64,000 nucleotides of DNA from Lutjanus erythropterus (Eukaryota; Chordata; Actinopteri; Lutjaniformes; Lutjanidae): the NCBI GenBank assembly GCA_020091685.1, contig CM034598.1, forward strand, positions 19,263,745 through 19,327,744, given 5' to 3'. Positions 45,974 to 57,486 of the stretch are shown one piece after another. The notes under the pieces are model-generated. The model saw nothing but the letters and a program-made list of their open reading frames with translations, was not told where the DNA came from and did no database searches. Positions within the stretch are counted from its first letter, which is position 1. The number at the start of each line of letters is the position of its first letter. The position numbers and the translations under genes were made by a program.

Positions 45974-46107
45974 TGACATCATCCATTGTGCTTGTCGCCA
46001 ATCCAATCAGGCTCCCAGACACCAATGTGGAGCCTTGGACATGATTAGCGGTGAGCCCATGACATCATCCCTCAGCTAGTTTCCCTACGGAGGCACTGAC
46101 ATCATCC
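45974..46107 (+). promoter_or_regulatory. Cluster of three TGACATCATCC motifs
   Basis: Exact copies at 45974-45984, 46060-46070 and 46097-46107, with a doubled CCAAT (ccaatccaatcagg) near 46001. TGACATCA is a variant of the CRE/ATF-type bZIP site. No repeat family is recognised around it. It may be an enhancer or promoter, or chance. Confidence 0.35.
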
Positions 46108-46512
46108 AGCATGAGTCGATTATCAGAGTTGCTGTTTAGTGTCTTCACTAGTAATGATTACAGGCCCTGGATCACTCCAGAAAGATTCTGGGCATTTATC
46201 ATACTGAACCAGGTGTGAAAAATGACTCATATCTAGACTGTCTCTGTGCTGTTCCAAACAAACTGGTGCATTCAAACTTGCACACATGCATGTGTGAACC
46301 TGTGTGAAAGCCTAACAAGCACTCTTGCTAGCTTGGTTTCTGGTATTTCTTGTATCTGATCCTACCCAGTTCTTATAAATCTGATCCAATTATGACCCTA
46401 TTCTGTCTTGCTATCCGATTTGATCCTATGCAACAATCCTTGATTGTTGATAGTCACTGTCATCAGTGTTTGCCTGTGACCCTCGTCTTAATGTCAATAT
46501 GCAAGCCGAGTT

Positions 46513-46558
46513 TCCTATCCTATCCTATCCTATCCTATCCTATCCTATCCTATCCTAT
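46513..46558. repeat. (CCTAT)n pentanucleotide microsatellite
   Basis: About nine CCTAT units with degenerate units (cctattccat) at the 3' side. Confidence 0.95.
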
Positions 46559-47048
46559 TCCATCCTATTCTAATTTTATATCTTACACAGATGTAACAAA
46601 TAGGATCTGATATAAGTTTAAAATGTCATATCTCTACATATTCCACCTGTAGCAGGAGTAGACTAATGTAGACAAATGCTACAAAGTAGCTCTTCCCCTC
46701 ACAATGTGACTTTTGCCTTTAGCCAAATATGATAGTTTATTGTAATGAGGTTTACCTTTACAGGGCAGGCAGACAGTGGAGCCTCTCCAACGTGACAGGG
46801 ACCTTTAGAGAAAGATGTGGCCTAAACTTACTTTCACTCTCTCACCTCTCCATTTCAGTCATCTAAACGCTGCTGAGTCTCTGCTCCCATGCTCTGTTAG
46901 CACCGGCCTCTGGTCCACTCTGACAGGTGCTCCTCGGAGACCACTTACACACACGTCCAAGCGTCCACACGCATGCACACTTATGAGAGCTATCTGAGAA
47001 TAATGGAGTGTGACATTGCCTCATCAGACTTTACCCACGAAGTGCACA

Positions 47049-47049
47049 C

Positions 47050-47080
<31 letters not shown>
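47049..47080. repeat. (AC)n microsatellite
   Basis: About 16 AC units. Confidence 0.95.
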
Positions 47081-47081
<1 letters not shown>

Positions 47082-47861
47082 GAAAACACATACACAAGAA
47101 AAAGTAATCAGAGTCACTGGAGCCTATCAGCTTCCTGAGGGTTACCTCATCCTGTAGATGTCCTACAGGCCACAGAGCAGCTCAGTTGTCATGTATACAT
47201 CTCCTATGATACATGTGGCTGCTAATCAGTTTTGGTTCATTTTTGGCACATTGCAGGTTTTATTATACACACACATATTCAGTCACAATGTATATATTTG
47301 GGGGTACACAGGCTGATGTGTCTAATCAGTGGATTCATTCTTCTAACTACTAAGCCCTTCCTTCTGTTAGATCTCTGCCAGAGTGGAGTCCTACAGCGCA
47401 CTACATAGTGTAGATTTCTGCATTCCTTTCTGTCTTTGAAGCAGGCTGACGTTCTGAAAGTAAAATAAAGAAATTAAAAAATAAAAAGCTGGGGAAACAC
47501 GCATAAGATTCCCCAACAGAAAAAGCGAGCTCCCACGGGGGCGACATGACAGCAAAACACCACTGAAGAACAGATGAGCACGACATTACAGGGGCGTGTG
47601 AGTAGGCGGACACACACACTGACAAACACACTAATACAGTCATCATCAAGGTCTTATCATACACAACTGTTCCTGTGTGGTCACAGCTCTAAGAGGTCGT
47701 GACCTCATCTCTGATTAGGTCAGGGAGGAACAGAGATAACACTCCGACAGTCTGTCACCTCCTTACGAGACCACAAAAACCCCTTTTCCATTTATCGTAA
47801 TAACATTTTCTGGCTTCTCGGCTGTAGTAATTTTCTCTTCTATTTCATCTCCTCTTCTCCT

Positions 47862-48700
47862 AAGGCTGGTCTCAGACTACAGGAGTTTTAAGATTAGGGT
47901 GACTAGACTTCCCTGTTTTCGGTAGCCTGTGTGTTAAAATTAGACAGCAAAGTGAAATAATATTTGATATGGAAAGGAAGACCAGGAAGCAGCACCTACT
48001 GTTTGACAGTTAAATCACACTGTACTCGATTTGGCCAATGGTTATACCAACGTCAGATCGCTCTTCTTCTACTAACTACTTGTGTGCTCAAGTTTTATAG
48101 AAAACTGCTGTGAAAAACTAATTCACAAACAAATAGTTTAATACACTGCATTGAATAACTGTGGTTTACCATGACTCACCATGGTACTGTACAGTAAACT
48201 ATGATTTTCTGTCATGGTTAAGTTACTTAGCTAGTCCCTGATTTTATCAGTTGGTCTGCACAATAGTTTCTTAAGGTACAACAATTATTATGGTCAAAAT
48301 ACATGAAACCAGAATGGTCCCCATTTTGTATTTCATAAATAATAACATTGGCTACTTTAATGGTATTTTGTATGCAGAACTGGAAAAATGTCCTGGTTTT
48401 CATTTCTGTAATCTGGTCATTTTATTTAAAATCTTTAAAATTTTGCTGTATTGTGCATATAAGGAAACTTAACAGATTTTCTTCTCTCTGTTCACAAACA
48501 TGCACACACTACAAGATTTGAAAATATTGGCACATCCCACACTACAGGATATTATTAAGATTAAGATTATTAAGATTCCCATGCCAGAGGGAGCAAGATT
48601 TCATTTCATTGGGAACATGATTTCACTGAATCTGATGGGGAAGATATAGGATAAAGATGGACAACATGACAGCTTTCCAAAAGTGAAGCCGAAACATCTC
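47862..48700. mobile_element. Outer repeat interrupted by the hAT-like MITE
   Basis: aaggctggtctcagactaca lies left of the insert; right of it come 'ctacaagatttgaaaatatt', cccacactacaggatatta and 'gggagcaagatttcatttcat'. The two sides look like one dispersed element split by the insertion. Boundaries are approximate. Confidence 0.5.
47895..48424. mobile_element. hAT-like MITE with 8-bp target duplication
   Basis: The left terminus TAGGGTGACTAGAC and right terminus GGTCATTTTA are imperfect inverted repeats. The flanks are tttaagat (47887-47894) and tttaaaat (48425-48432), equal at 7 of 8 bases. It is non-coding, 530 bp, and inserted inside another repeat. Confidence 0.7.
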
Positions 48701-48702
48701 AA

Positions 48703-48716
48703 CCACCCCCTGGTGG
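48703..48716 (-). promoter_or_regulatory. CTCF-like motif CCACCAGGGGGTGG
   Basis: On the minus strand this 14-mer matches the CTCF core CCACCAGGGGG. It is in opposite orientation to the motif at 7878 and lies at the edge of repeat-derived DNA. Confidence 0.35.
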
Positions 48717-50139
48717 CTGGCTGCAGGTCATAAATCCTGCAGATAGGACACAATGAGTTTGGTATTAATTAGTTAATTGATGCTATATGGCTGTTTGGGC
48801 AGGAGAAATGCAGCTCCAACCCCAATTACTATTCACAGACTGGATCCAAGGCAAGATGGCAGCACTGGTGTTTTGGATTCAGTTTTTGCACAGGACATGT
48901 ATGTCAGTGGGGGAGACATGGTCAAATGATTGTTTATTTTTTAGCAAGAACTGGAGGTGATGTTTACTGTGGTTTAGCAGCACCGTCAGCTGCCCAGCTG
49001 CTCCCATCTCCTTAAAGACTTGTCTGTCTCATTGGCTATAGTGGTGCCCCTTGGAAAATACGGACATTATCATACGGATTTGAACTCCTAAATATCAAAA
49101 ATGTTTAATAAGTTATTGAAGTGGCGCCAACGAGTCTGCAAGCAGTTCGGGAGATTTAAGATGGGATCTGCAAGTCCTCTCACATTACCAGATAATCTGT
49201 GCCAAACACCGGTACTCACCAATGTCCCAGCCCAGATGTTTCCACTGATTGTCGGGAGGAGTGAATCGAAGGTAATTCAGCCCCAAACTCCAGCTGGCCA
49301 GCTTAACCACCTCAGTGTTGTTTCGTAGAGTTTTTTTGTTGTACACTTGGACCTTTTTTTGTTGCAGTTCTATTCCCTCACATTTCCATGGTTCCATATT
49401 TGCTGTGTGTTGATATTTGGGAGGCAAGTATATTACCCCCCTGTTGGGAGCCAGACATGTGAGAGAAGAAGCAGATGAGGGAACAAGGTGAGACGCTGAG
49501 CCGTCTGCAGTGATAATGAAGGAAAAAACAGGTGGACAAGTGTGACTGTGGGATTAGTCATGAGGGGCTAGAAACATGTGCACACACAGTCTCTCTTCAG
49601 TATGTACATGCACTCGTGAAAATACCCCAAACACAAACACACTCGCACAGCTGCATCCTGTCACATTTGACAGCAGTTCAGCCATTCTGTACAGCAGGTA
49701 TGTGACATGTTTAATTACGGGTGGATAATGAACATCATTTCAGACGCTCAGACGTAGTGAATGTGTGTAACAGCATGAGGAGGATGTTTCACTGGATACA
49801 CCCCTAAGATCCCCAAGGCCTGCATAGGAGTAGGCACACACTCACAAACATAAACACGCACACACATGCACATTGCCTCAGAGCTATGGTTGACAATAAG
49901 GAGACAGTTATTAAGCTACAACACACATGAGAGGAGAGACGTGCTTTTTGATTCCAGGTGTTGAATCCTCAAAACAGCTTTTCTGTTTGAAACTACTGCT
50001 CCTCTGGCAAAAACATTGATAAGAAAATACAAAAGACAGCCAAATATGATTATGCACAAAATGATTTTCCATAGAAAAATAAAATTCAGTATCAGTTGTT
50101 GCATTACAAAGCTTGGAGAAAAACATTCCCCTTTAGTTA

Positions 50140-50267
50140 ACTTGTTTAATTTCGCTCAATTCCTGGATGCCTATGGGATCATGATTTATTTGATCCCATT
50201 GACACAAAAACATTGAGCAAATATAGCCTAATATTGCTGTTTTACATAACTTCAGGCTACATCAAAT
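50140..50267 (+). mobile_element. Dispersed repeat, copy 2, left part
   Basis: Resembles 33070-33190 (shared 'ctcaattcctg', 'gggatcatga', 'attgctgtttt..ataacttcaggctac'). It is followed at once by the element at 50268. Confidence 0.55.
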
Positions 50268-50792
50268 CAGGGCTCAACAATAAGGAATACCTGCTTGCCT
50301 GGGGCTAGGAAAAAGCCATGTTGGGCTAGTAAATCTGACAACTCACTTGCCCTATCACTCAAGTGGTAAAAAATAATCAAACTATTAAACTATTTTGATA
50401 ATGAATTAAACATTTAAGCAAAGTTTCATGCAAAAATGGCAGAAAATACTTAAGCCTCTAAAATATGGAGGGTCTGCTTTTCTTTGTTTGTCATATTAAA
50501 CTGAATATCTTTGGATTTTGGACTGACAAAATGAGACATTTAAAAAAAAGTCTCCTTAGACTTTGACAAAGTGTGGATAGACATTTGTCACTATTTTCTG
50601 GCATTTTACAGATGATTCAGTCCTAGATTAAACATGACGATTAACTTTAGTATTTGTTGGTGTTTAATAACTGCTAATAAATAAAACAACTTGAATGGGG
50701 CAAGTAAAAATTGCACAAGTAGATTTCTGGCTCACTTGGCAAATGAAAAAAAGCAAAACAAAACAAAAAACACTAAACGATGTTGAACCCTG
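50268..50792. mobile_element. hAT-like MITE with CAGGGCTCAACA termini
   Basis: The left end CAGGGCTCAACAATAA and the complement of the right end, CAGGGTTCAACATCGT, form terminal inverted repeats. Its middle (about 50450-50645, with gaatatctttggattttgga) is similar to the MITE core at 1430-1620. The related sequence at 33 kb lacks this insert. A clean 8-bp duplication is not visible. Confidence 0.65.
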
Positions 50793-50799
50793 CAAATAC

Positions 50800-51305
50800 A
50801 TAACAGTGTGTCTAAAGCAAAGGCAGACTGCTGATTGAGGGCCAGGGGCAAAAAAACAAGGGCACCAGCTTTTTGTGGTGTGGCACCAACGTGCCAAAAG
50901 TCATGATGCACTTCATCACGTTTTGTCCACTGGAAGGCCACCACAGAGAGCATTTAATCATGCTGTCTTGGACACTGCACCACTCCAGATGGCATTTATG
51001 ATGTTTTATCTACCATAGGGTCATCCAAGACAGCACTTTTGCTGTGTTATTTCAAACATGGGGGCACCGATGGGGAGAGTTTCTGACTCTGGGAAAGTAG
51101 GAAAAACAGTAAAATTCCCCATTTCTGTATCTCTGAACTATCTCTTTAGCCAAATATCACACATTTAGGCTATTCTATGTGATCTTTCTTTGATAACTAA
51201 TGTAATAGCCAAGGTAATATTTTTTTCACTTCTATTCACTGAACCACCCCTGAAACTGTTTGAGCCCCCTAGGGAGGCCTGCCTCCCACTATGAAAACCT
51301 CTGAA
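50800..51305 (+). mobile_element. Dispersed repeat, copy 2, right part
   Basis: The right half (51070-51305) is co-linear with 33200-33435: tttctgactctgggaaagta, 'aaaattccccat', ctattctatgtgatctt and 'ctagggaggcctgcctccca'. Confidence 0.65.
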
Positions 51306-52204
51306 GTAAAATATCCCACTCTGACCATAATTAGTGAGAGTTCAACGCGAGTAAATACACTTTATTTTGCTTTGATCTTCTACTGGGTGACAGGCACAAA
51401 TGTGGACGCAGCACTTACAAGATAAAATGAGATAAAATAAAACTTAGCAAGGCTCATGTTCTTGCAATATTCACCGGGCGCAGCTGACACCCTGGGGGGT
51501 TTTGTCAGCATTCAAGAGTGACAGTGAGATAAAACGCATTGTCAAAGGTGAGTGATTGTGGGTAATATCTTGTGCATGAAATTCACCCCACAAAGCACAT
51601 TTCTAGCTGTGCATACCCTGGTGACTGTCCTGGTAGTTGCCAGTCAGCAGCGTATGTATCATTAGTTCTGACAGCAACCCATCAGCATGAGGAGGAAAAA
51701 AAGCAAAAACCTACTCTATGCAGAGAAGATGTCTCAGTATTACAGTGTCACAGGCATAGACACATCCATGCAGGTCAAAGCCACACACTTACTTAACTTA
51801 CTCCACTGAAATCAGTTAGGCATGTAAACATTTTAGTGCTTTTGTTCCAGAAAAAACACAGCTCCTCTGTTTGCATGTGTTTACAGATCAGTCAGTGACA
51901 CACAATCCAAGGGTAAATGCATCTACATATACATGTCAATGAATGCATGCTTCTTTCTGGGATACGGTTGTTTCCTCATGAAACTGCTCACAATAATGTC
52001 TGTAGATTATCTATAGCAGTCTAATTCCATTATATTTGACAGAAGGCAGACATATATGTGGATAATTAGAACTTTAATCGGGCCTGAAAAGTTACGCCTG
52101 ACAAAATTCAGGAGTTGGCAGCAACAGGGACGATACATTGGGGACATATGAACTGGCTATGACAAAACTGATGAGAAAAATGAAAAATAAATAAATTACT
52201 ACTA

Positions 52205-52255
52205 CTGTTAATAACAATAATAATAATAGAAAGTAACAATAATAATAATAATCAG
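52205..52255. repeat. (AAT)n-rich tract
   Basis: Two short (AAT)n runs separated by 'agaaagtaac'. Confidence 0.8.
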
Positions 52256-52641
52256 ATGAAAATGATCTAAATGGATAAACAGCACTACAAGTAAGAGGAA
52301 AAATATGTATTTGAACTGTCCCTTTAAGCCATCACTTAAGCAAAAGGATGTACAGGCCCACTTATGTTGGTTATAGCTTGTCATTCGTGACATGTCTGGC
52401 TTTACATTACCACAGCCGCAGATTATTATATGAAAGTGTCTGCTGCAGCATGAAGATCACTGTAGCGGTGCTCCAAGTCATGGACAGCTGCAGAGAACTC
52501 TTCAGGGGCGCTGAGTGGGTGTACGACTATGATCCTCCAAGTACGGCACATTATGCAAAGAGAGGAGCAATGACAGTGTTGCTATAGTGCAGGATGATTC
52601 ACGCACAGTCTGAGTTAGGATTATTTGATTATGTCTGTAAT

Positions 52642-52665
52642 ATGTGTGTGTGTGTGTGTGTGTGT
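52642..52665. repeat. (TG)n microsatellite
   Basis: About 12 TG units. Confidence 0.95.
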
Positions 52666-54812
52666 CACTTTGACCCTGCCCTAACACATGCTGAGTACCC
52701 TGCTCACTGGCTGGTTATACCTCATCTACATCCACTTTTACTGTTTTTACACCAAAATTTGCACATATATGCAGGTTTTTTTTTTTTTTAATAAAAATAG
52801 GTGATTGACTCCTTTCCCATTGCCAGTATACACATTAACCTTTCTGAGTGTACAGCAGAAAGCCTCATGTCTATGCAGAAGAGCAGAGAGAAACATGAAA
52901 AGTGTCTGTGTTCATCTCTCAGTACTTTTGTAGCTTCTAACTGAATCTCTGTGGTTTGAAGTTTTTCTCCTGCCTCGCTCTCACAATGTCCTGATTTTGC
53001 TGCTTCCTAATAAAAGCTTTTGGATAACAAAATAACGAGGGACCTTTACTGTGAAGAGTTTATAGGATACTCATTCACCGTTTAATAGCTGCTCAACTCA
53101 AGACCAGCCTGCGTCACTTAAATACACACCTTCAAGAGGGTGCAAACACCGCCGTGCTGGTGCATCGAGTCAAACTGAGTCAAATCAAGCAGCACATGTT
53201 TATGGGAAAGGGGAAAAAGAGTCACAAGCACCAACTGAGGTGACAAGCCTTTATTGCCTCCACTGGAAAAGGGCTGAAAATTAGCATGTCCACCTGGGTG
53301 TCATGTTTCACATCACAGAGCTGGAGCAGTTAAATAACCATGACTACTGCAGAGTCATTTAATCCACAAATAAATGCGAATTGTACCCTGTCTGATTGAA
53401 GACAAAAGCCAGATGTTAGTGGGTGTAAGCTTTTTTTTTGTCCCTTGTAAGGGAGGCTTTTTTAACCAGTCGACATAACAAACCTCACATGACCTTCAAC
53501 AAAACACAACTTTAGACTCTCGCGCTGAGTTATTGAAGCTGATCGAGTGAATCATACCCTGATTAAAACATCACTTTCTGTGACTATTCTGCCTTTGTTT
53601 CATCGCACCCTCTGTACTTTCACACCTCCTGCTCTCTACGGTTCTTTTTTGCCATGGTCTTGCTCTGCACTCCCTATTCCTGCCCACATCTCAGTAAAGC
53701 CAGTTCTCCAGCACTCCAGGCCTGCAGGACTTCTTCTCACTCCACATGCCTGGGGGAATTCACGAAGACAGCAGAATCAGCAATTAGGAAAGCAAATGTA
53801 TAATAATTAGCGCGAGTCTGAGAGAGAGAGGACAGAACGCGAATGGTCAGATCGAGAGAGAGGTGGCGAAAGGAAGAGAAAGAAAAGCAGGGTGGAGAGA
53901 CTGAAAAGATGTGTCAGGAAGAGACATCTCATTTCGTCATGTGTGATGATTAACCCATGTCTTCCCCTCTTCTCCATAATTACCAACATGCTGCTACATC
54001 ATTACAGGGATGGATTTGTATGCCGTACCATATACAATAGCACTGATAACACTCCTATGGAAGTACCACATGCGTCATAGTCTATTCACAGCTTCTTCAG
54101 ACTTTCCTTGTTTCTCTAACCTCACTGAATAGATTTCAGATTGCATGAAGTAAAATAAAACAGTACATATAATAAATTTAATACCATCTCTTTGTCCTCA
54201 AATCCTATTTCCTACCTGTGGGAAAAGCTATTTACACTATCAGCTCTCTTTTACAACGGTTCCACGATATTACCACGTCTGTATTTGCCAGCGTCTCGTT
54301 CAGTGATACCTTCCGTGATGCGGGGAATTTATTATCAGGCACAAGGCTGGTTTGTTTTTTGATAGTCCTTTCACGGGCCCTCTGTTGGGTTTCCTAGCAA
54401 CAGGTCTGTGTGAGGGCTGGCACAAGGGGGGATAGCACTGTCCCCATCCTGATTACCCTCTAATTACTTTAATGGAAGTGAGGCTCTCTGGGTATGAGCC
54501 CCCTCCTCACACAGCTCATAGTCTTTTCCTCGACACTCATAAATTGTCAGCTATCAATAGGTCGTCCATTAGCCATCTGCATCCTACCCCAATTTAATGC
54601 AGGAGAGGACATTTTTATCATCTGTTTTTGTCATATACAGTTAGACAGTGCAATTACATTGTAGTGACAGACAGTAACTAAGCACATTTATAGTATACTA
54701 TAAGTCCTGTACTGAAGAACAATAAAGAGATACTCCACTACAGCTGAGAGTTATTTCCTAGTCACTCTGCAAGAATGCAATGATTTTACAAAATAAAATG
54801 TGTTGTTACAAG

Positions 54813-55475
54813 TTAAAACCATAATTTGTAATATTTCCACATTAAAATATCTAAAAGTGCTAGACTTGTGCCATACATTTGGTTGTGTTGTATATTTACA
54901 TTGTCCCAAATGTTACCAACAATGGTCAAACCCAAAGAAATACACAATTTATTAAAGGTAACGGTACTTTTTCTGCTAGCCACCAGTTGTTATAACTTCT
55001 TGGAAAACATAGGATACGTCAGATACGTCAGAGAGTGAGGAAGTCAGTGAATGTGACTAAAAGTATCATGGGTAAATCTAAGCACCACCATGGTCAATGA
55101 GAGAGACAAAGCTACAAAGAGATAGAGGCAGCGGACAGTGTTGCCAAATGACAGTGAACTCTCTAGCCCTTGTGGCTAATGTTAGCTGGTATATTGCTGT
55201 TGACATATTAAAAACAGACAGTTAAAGCTATAATATGTAGCATTTCCACAGTAAAATGTCTAAGAAGACTAGACTATGTTATATATTTGTTTAGTTGTGT
55301 ACTTACATCATGTTTTCAACAATGATCAAATACAGAAATACATAATTTATTCAAGATTATGGTGCGTTTCCTGCTACCTGTTGCTGTCTTGTTGCTAAAA
55401 TTTCCAGGAAAACACGGTATATGGCCGACATGTCAGAACGTGAGGAATGAAGTCTGCAAACATGACTAAAAATAT
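54813..55475 (+). mobile_element. Two head-to-tail copies of a TTAA-starting MITE
   Basis: Copy A (54813 to about 55075) and copy B (55222 to about 55475) share, in the same order, 'taat-tgta-atttccaca', 'gactag', 'tgttgtgta/gtacttacat', 'acaatg-tcaaa' and 'aatacataatttatt', offset by about 409 bp. Either a tandem duplication or two insertions is possible. Confidence 0.65.
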
Positions 55476-56799
55476 GTTTTTATTATTATTTGTATTAATT
55501 TTTATTGTAATAATGACGTTAGTTAGATTTGGTTCAGTCAGAGCTTTGGGATATTAAATCATCGATGTTTGCTCACTACATCTTGGCCTTTCTTACCATC
55601 AGGTGTGCACAGGTTATATCAACTTCTTTGTTAAATACAAATATGTGAAATTATTGGTTATCTAATTGGTATCTGCTATGAAGACTCTTAAGAGGTAATT
55701 ATTGGTTATTGGTACTGGCTGAAAATATTCACATCGTGCATCCATAGTTCAAACAGAACCATGCTGTAGGGAAGATTACTTTTTAAGTCATTTGTAAAAA
55801 TTATTATTTACTTTGAACATGTGATTACTTCTGATAGTACAACAGCTTTTTTGAGGTAATGTTTTTATGTTTTGTTGTTTTTTTTCTTTGCAGTTGGTCA
55901 CACATAAAATATAATTTCAGTGCACCTACAGCCTACTGCACACGTTATTGACTTGACTTGTCGTGATGTGGTGTATCGTGCATCATGAAATATTGTTGGT
56001 GTGTATGTTCCAGTGTTTATAGATCTATGCGTGATACTGCATATTAACTGTGGTTTGATTGTAGTGTTTGGATGTGTGGTACTATGTCAGCTGTGTTCTC
56101 TTGAATGCCCAGGACAAATTTCTTCTGAAAGACAATAAAGGCTAATTGTAAGGCAAAAAAAAAAAATAAAAAAATATATGGATAGGAAAGGAAAAGAAAA
56201 ATAAGCCATGTAGAAAAGACAAAGGAAGAAGAAGAGGAGGCAGAGGAGGAGAAAAATCATAAGGAGCCGAGGAGGATAAAAAATCAGATACTTTGCCTGG
56301 TACAAAGAGGTCCCATGGAGAAATAGAAACTGTATTTCTAAATTTGTATTGTGGACTTGGATGTGTGTCTTTTTGTATGTGCACATATTGTATGTATGTG
56401 TGTTCAAACACATGCACACACCCGGTATTGTGGGGGTGGAGATGTTGAGCACGCTGGAACAAGTTGTACACTAATAAAAGACGTTCCTTCAGGCTGAATA
56501 TTCACCTCACTCTGGCCCCGCTCTCACTTTTTATTGCTGCAATAAAACTCATCTCATATTAAAGGATTTTACATAATAAAGGAGCTAAATCAAATACATC
56601 ACATTCAAAGTGTCACAGCTTGTCTGTCACAATGATTAATGTCAATTAAGTGTGGCTACATTTTGATTGGTTTATTAGCATATTTTGTCATTTAATTAGA
56701 TGGACCCAGTGATTGCACTGCATATATCAGTTGACTTTTCTCACATAGAGTTTTGGCAGATGTGTGACAATCATACTGCATAGTATAATATACCATATA

Positions 56800-57486
56800 G
56801 GGGAGACCAGGGAGAATTGTAACACTGGGTTAAGTGATGTCATCAATATCATACACTCCCATTTCCTTTTTTAGGTTTGACTTGCATAACCTATAGAAGC
56901 AGTTTTTACGCTTTGCATTCATGCTACTTTCAAAGCCACGTGCTAAAACAGTTGGGGACAGTTACAACATTTCATTTAAATGATGACAACTTCTGCATTA
57001 TGTGGATGGAACACTTTGCAAACTCAAGGCAAAAAGAAAAGTGAGTCAGGTGCGATTGAACCTTTATGTGACACATGCACATTCAAGAATCCACATTCAC
57101 GTAAAATTTAGAATATAAAAATATTTAGAGGTAATAAGTGTTTTTGTAGCTCAAAATTGTTCACTTTATCCAGAACTGTTTATTCATTAGTCTTCAATAA
57201 AATCCTTTCATAAATTGGAGCAAATTACCTCTCATTGGTACATCTATCCTCAGCAAGTGTTACAGCTCACCTCAGCAGTGGGGTAGGTTGTAACAACAGA
57301 ACTCTGTGAATGTGATATTAATTCACATTATCTGTGATTGTGTAATAGACGTTTAAGTGAGGTTTTTTTTTTGTAGTAGACAGATATGGGTACAGTGTAT
57401 CAAACTATGAGAGATCTAGCACATAGTATAACCACTGAGTCACTGACGCTCAAACAAAAAGAGTTACTACCTTCCCTGGTCTCCCC
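56800..57486. mobile_element. TA-flanked MITE with GGGGAGACCAGGGA termini
   Basis: The left end GGGGAGACCAGGGA is exactly inverted at the right end (tccctggtctcccc). TA dinucleotides flank both ends (56798-56799, 57487-57488), as expected of Tc1/mariner-type insertion. The 687-bp body has no transposase. Confidence 0.8.

Noticed and set aside
56087..56471. Minus-strand frames of 121 and 109 aa rich in Phe and Leu
   Set aside because: They arise from an A/G-rich plus strand (poly-A and GAA/GGA tracts); low-complexity artefact.
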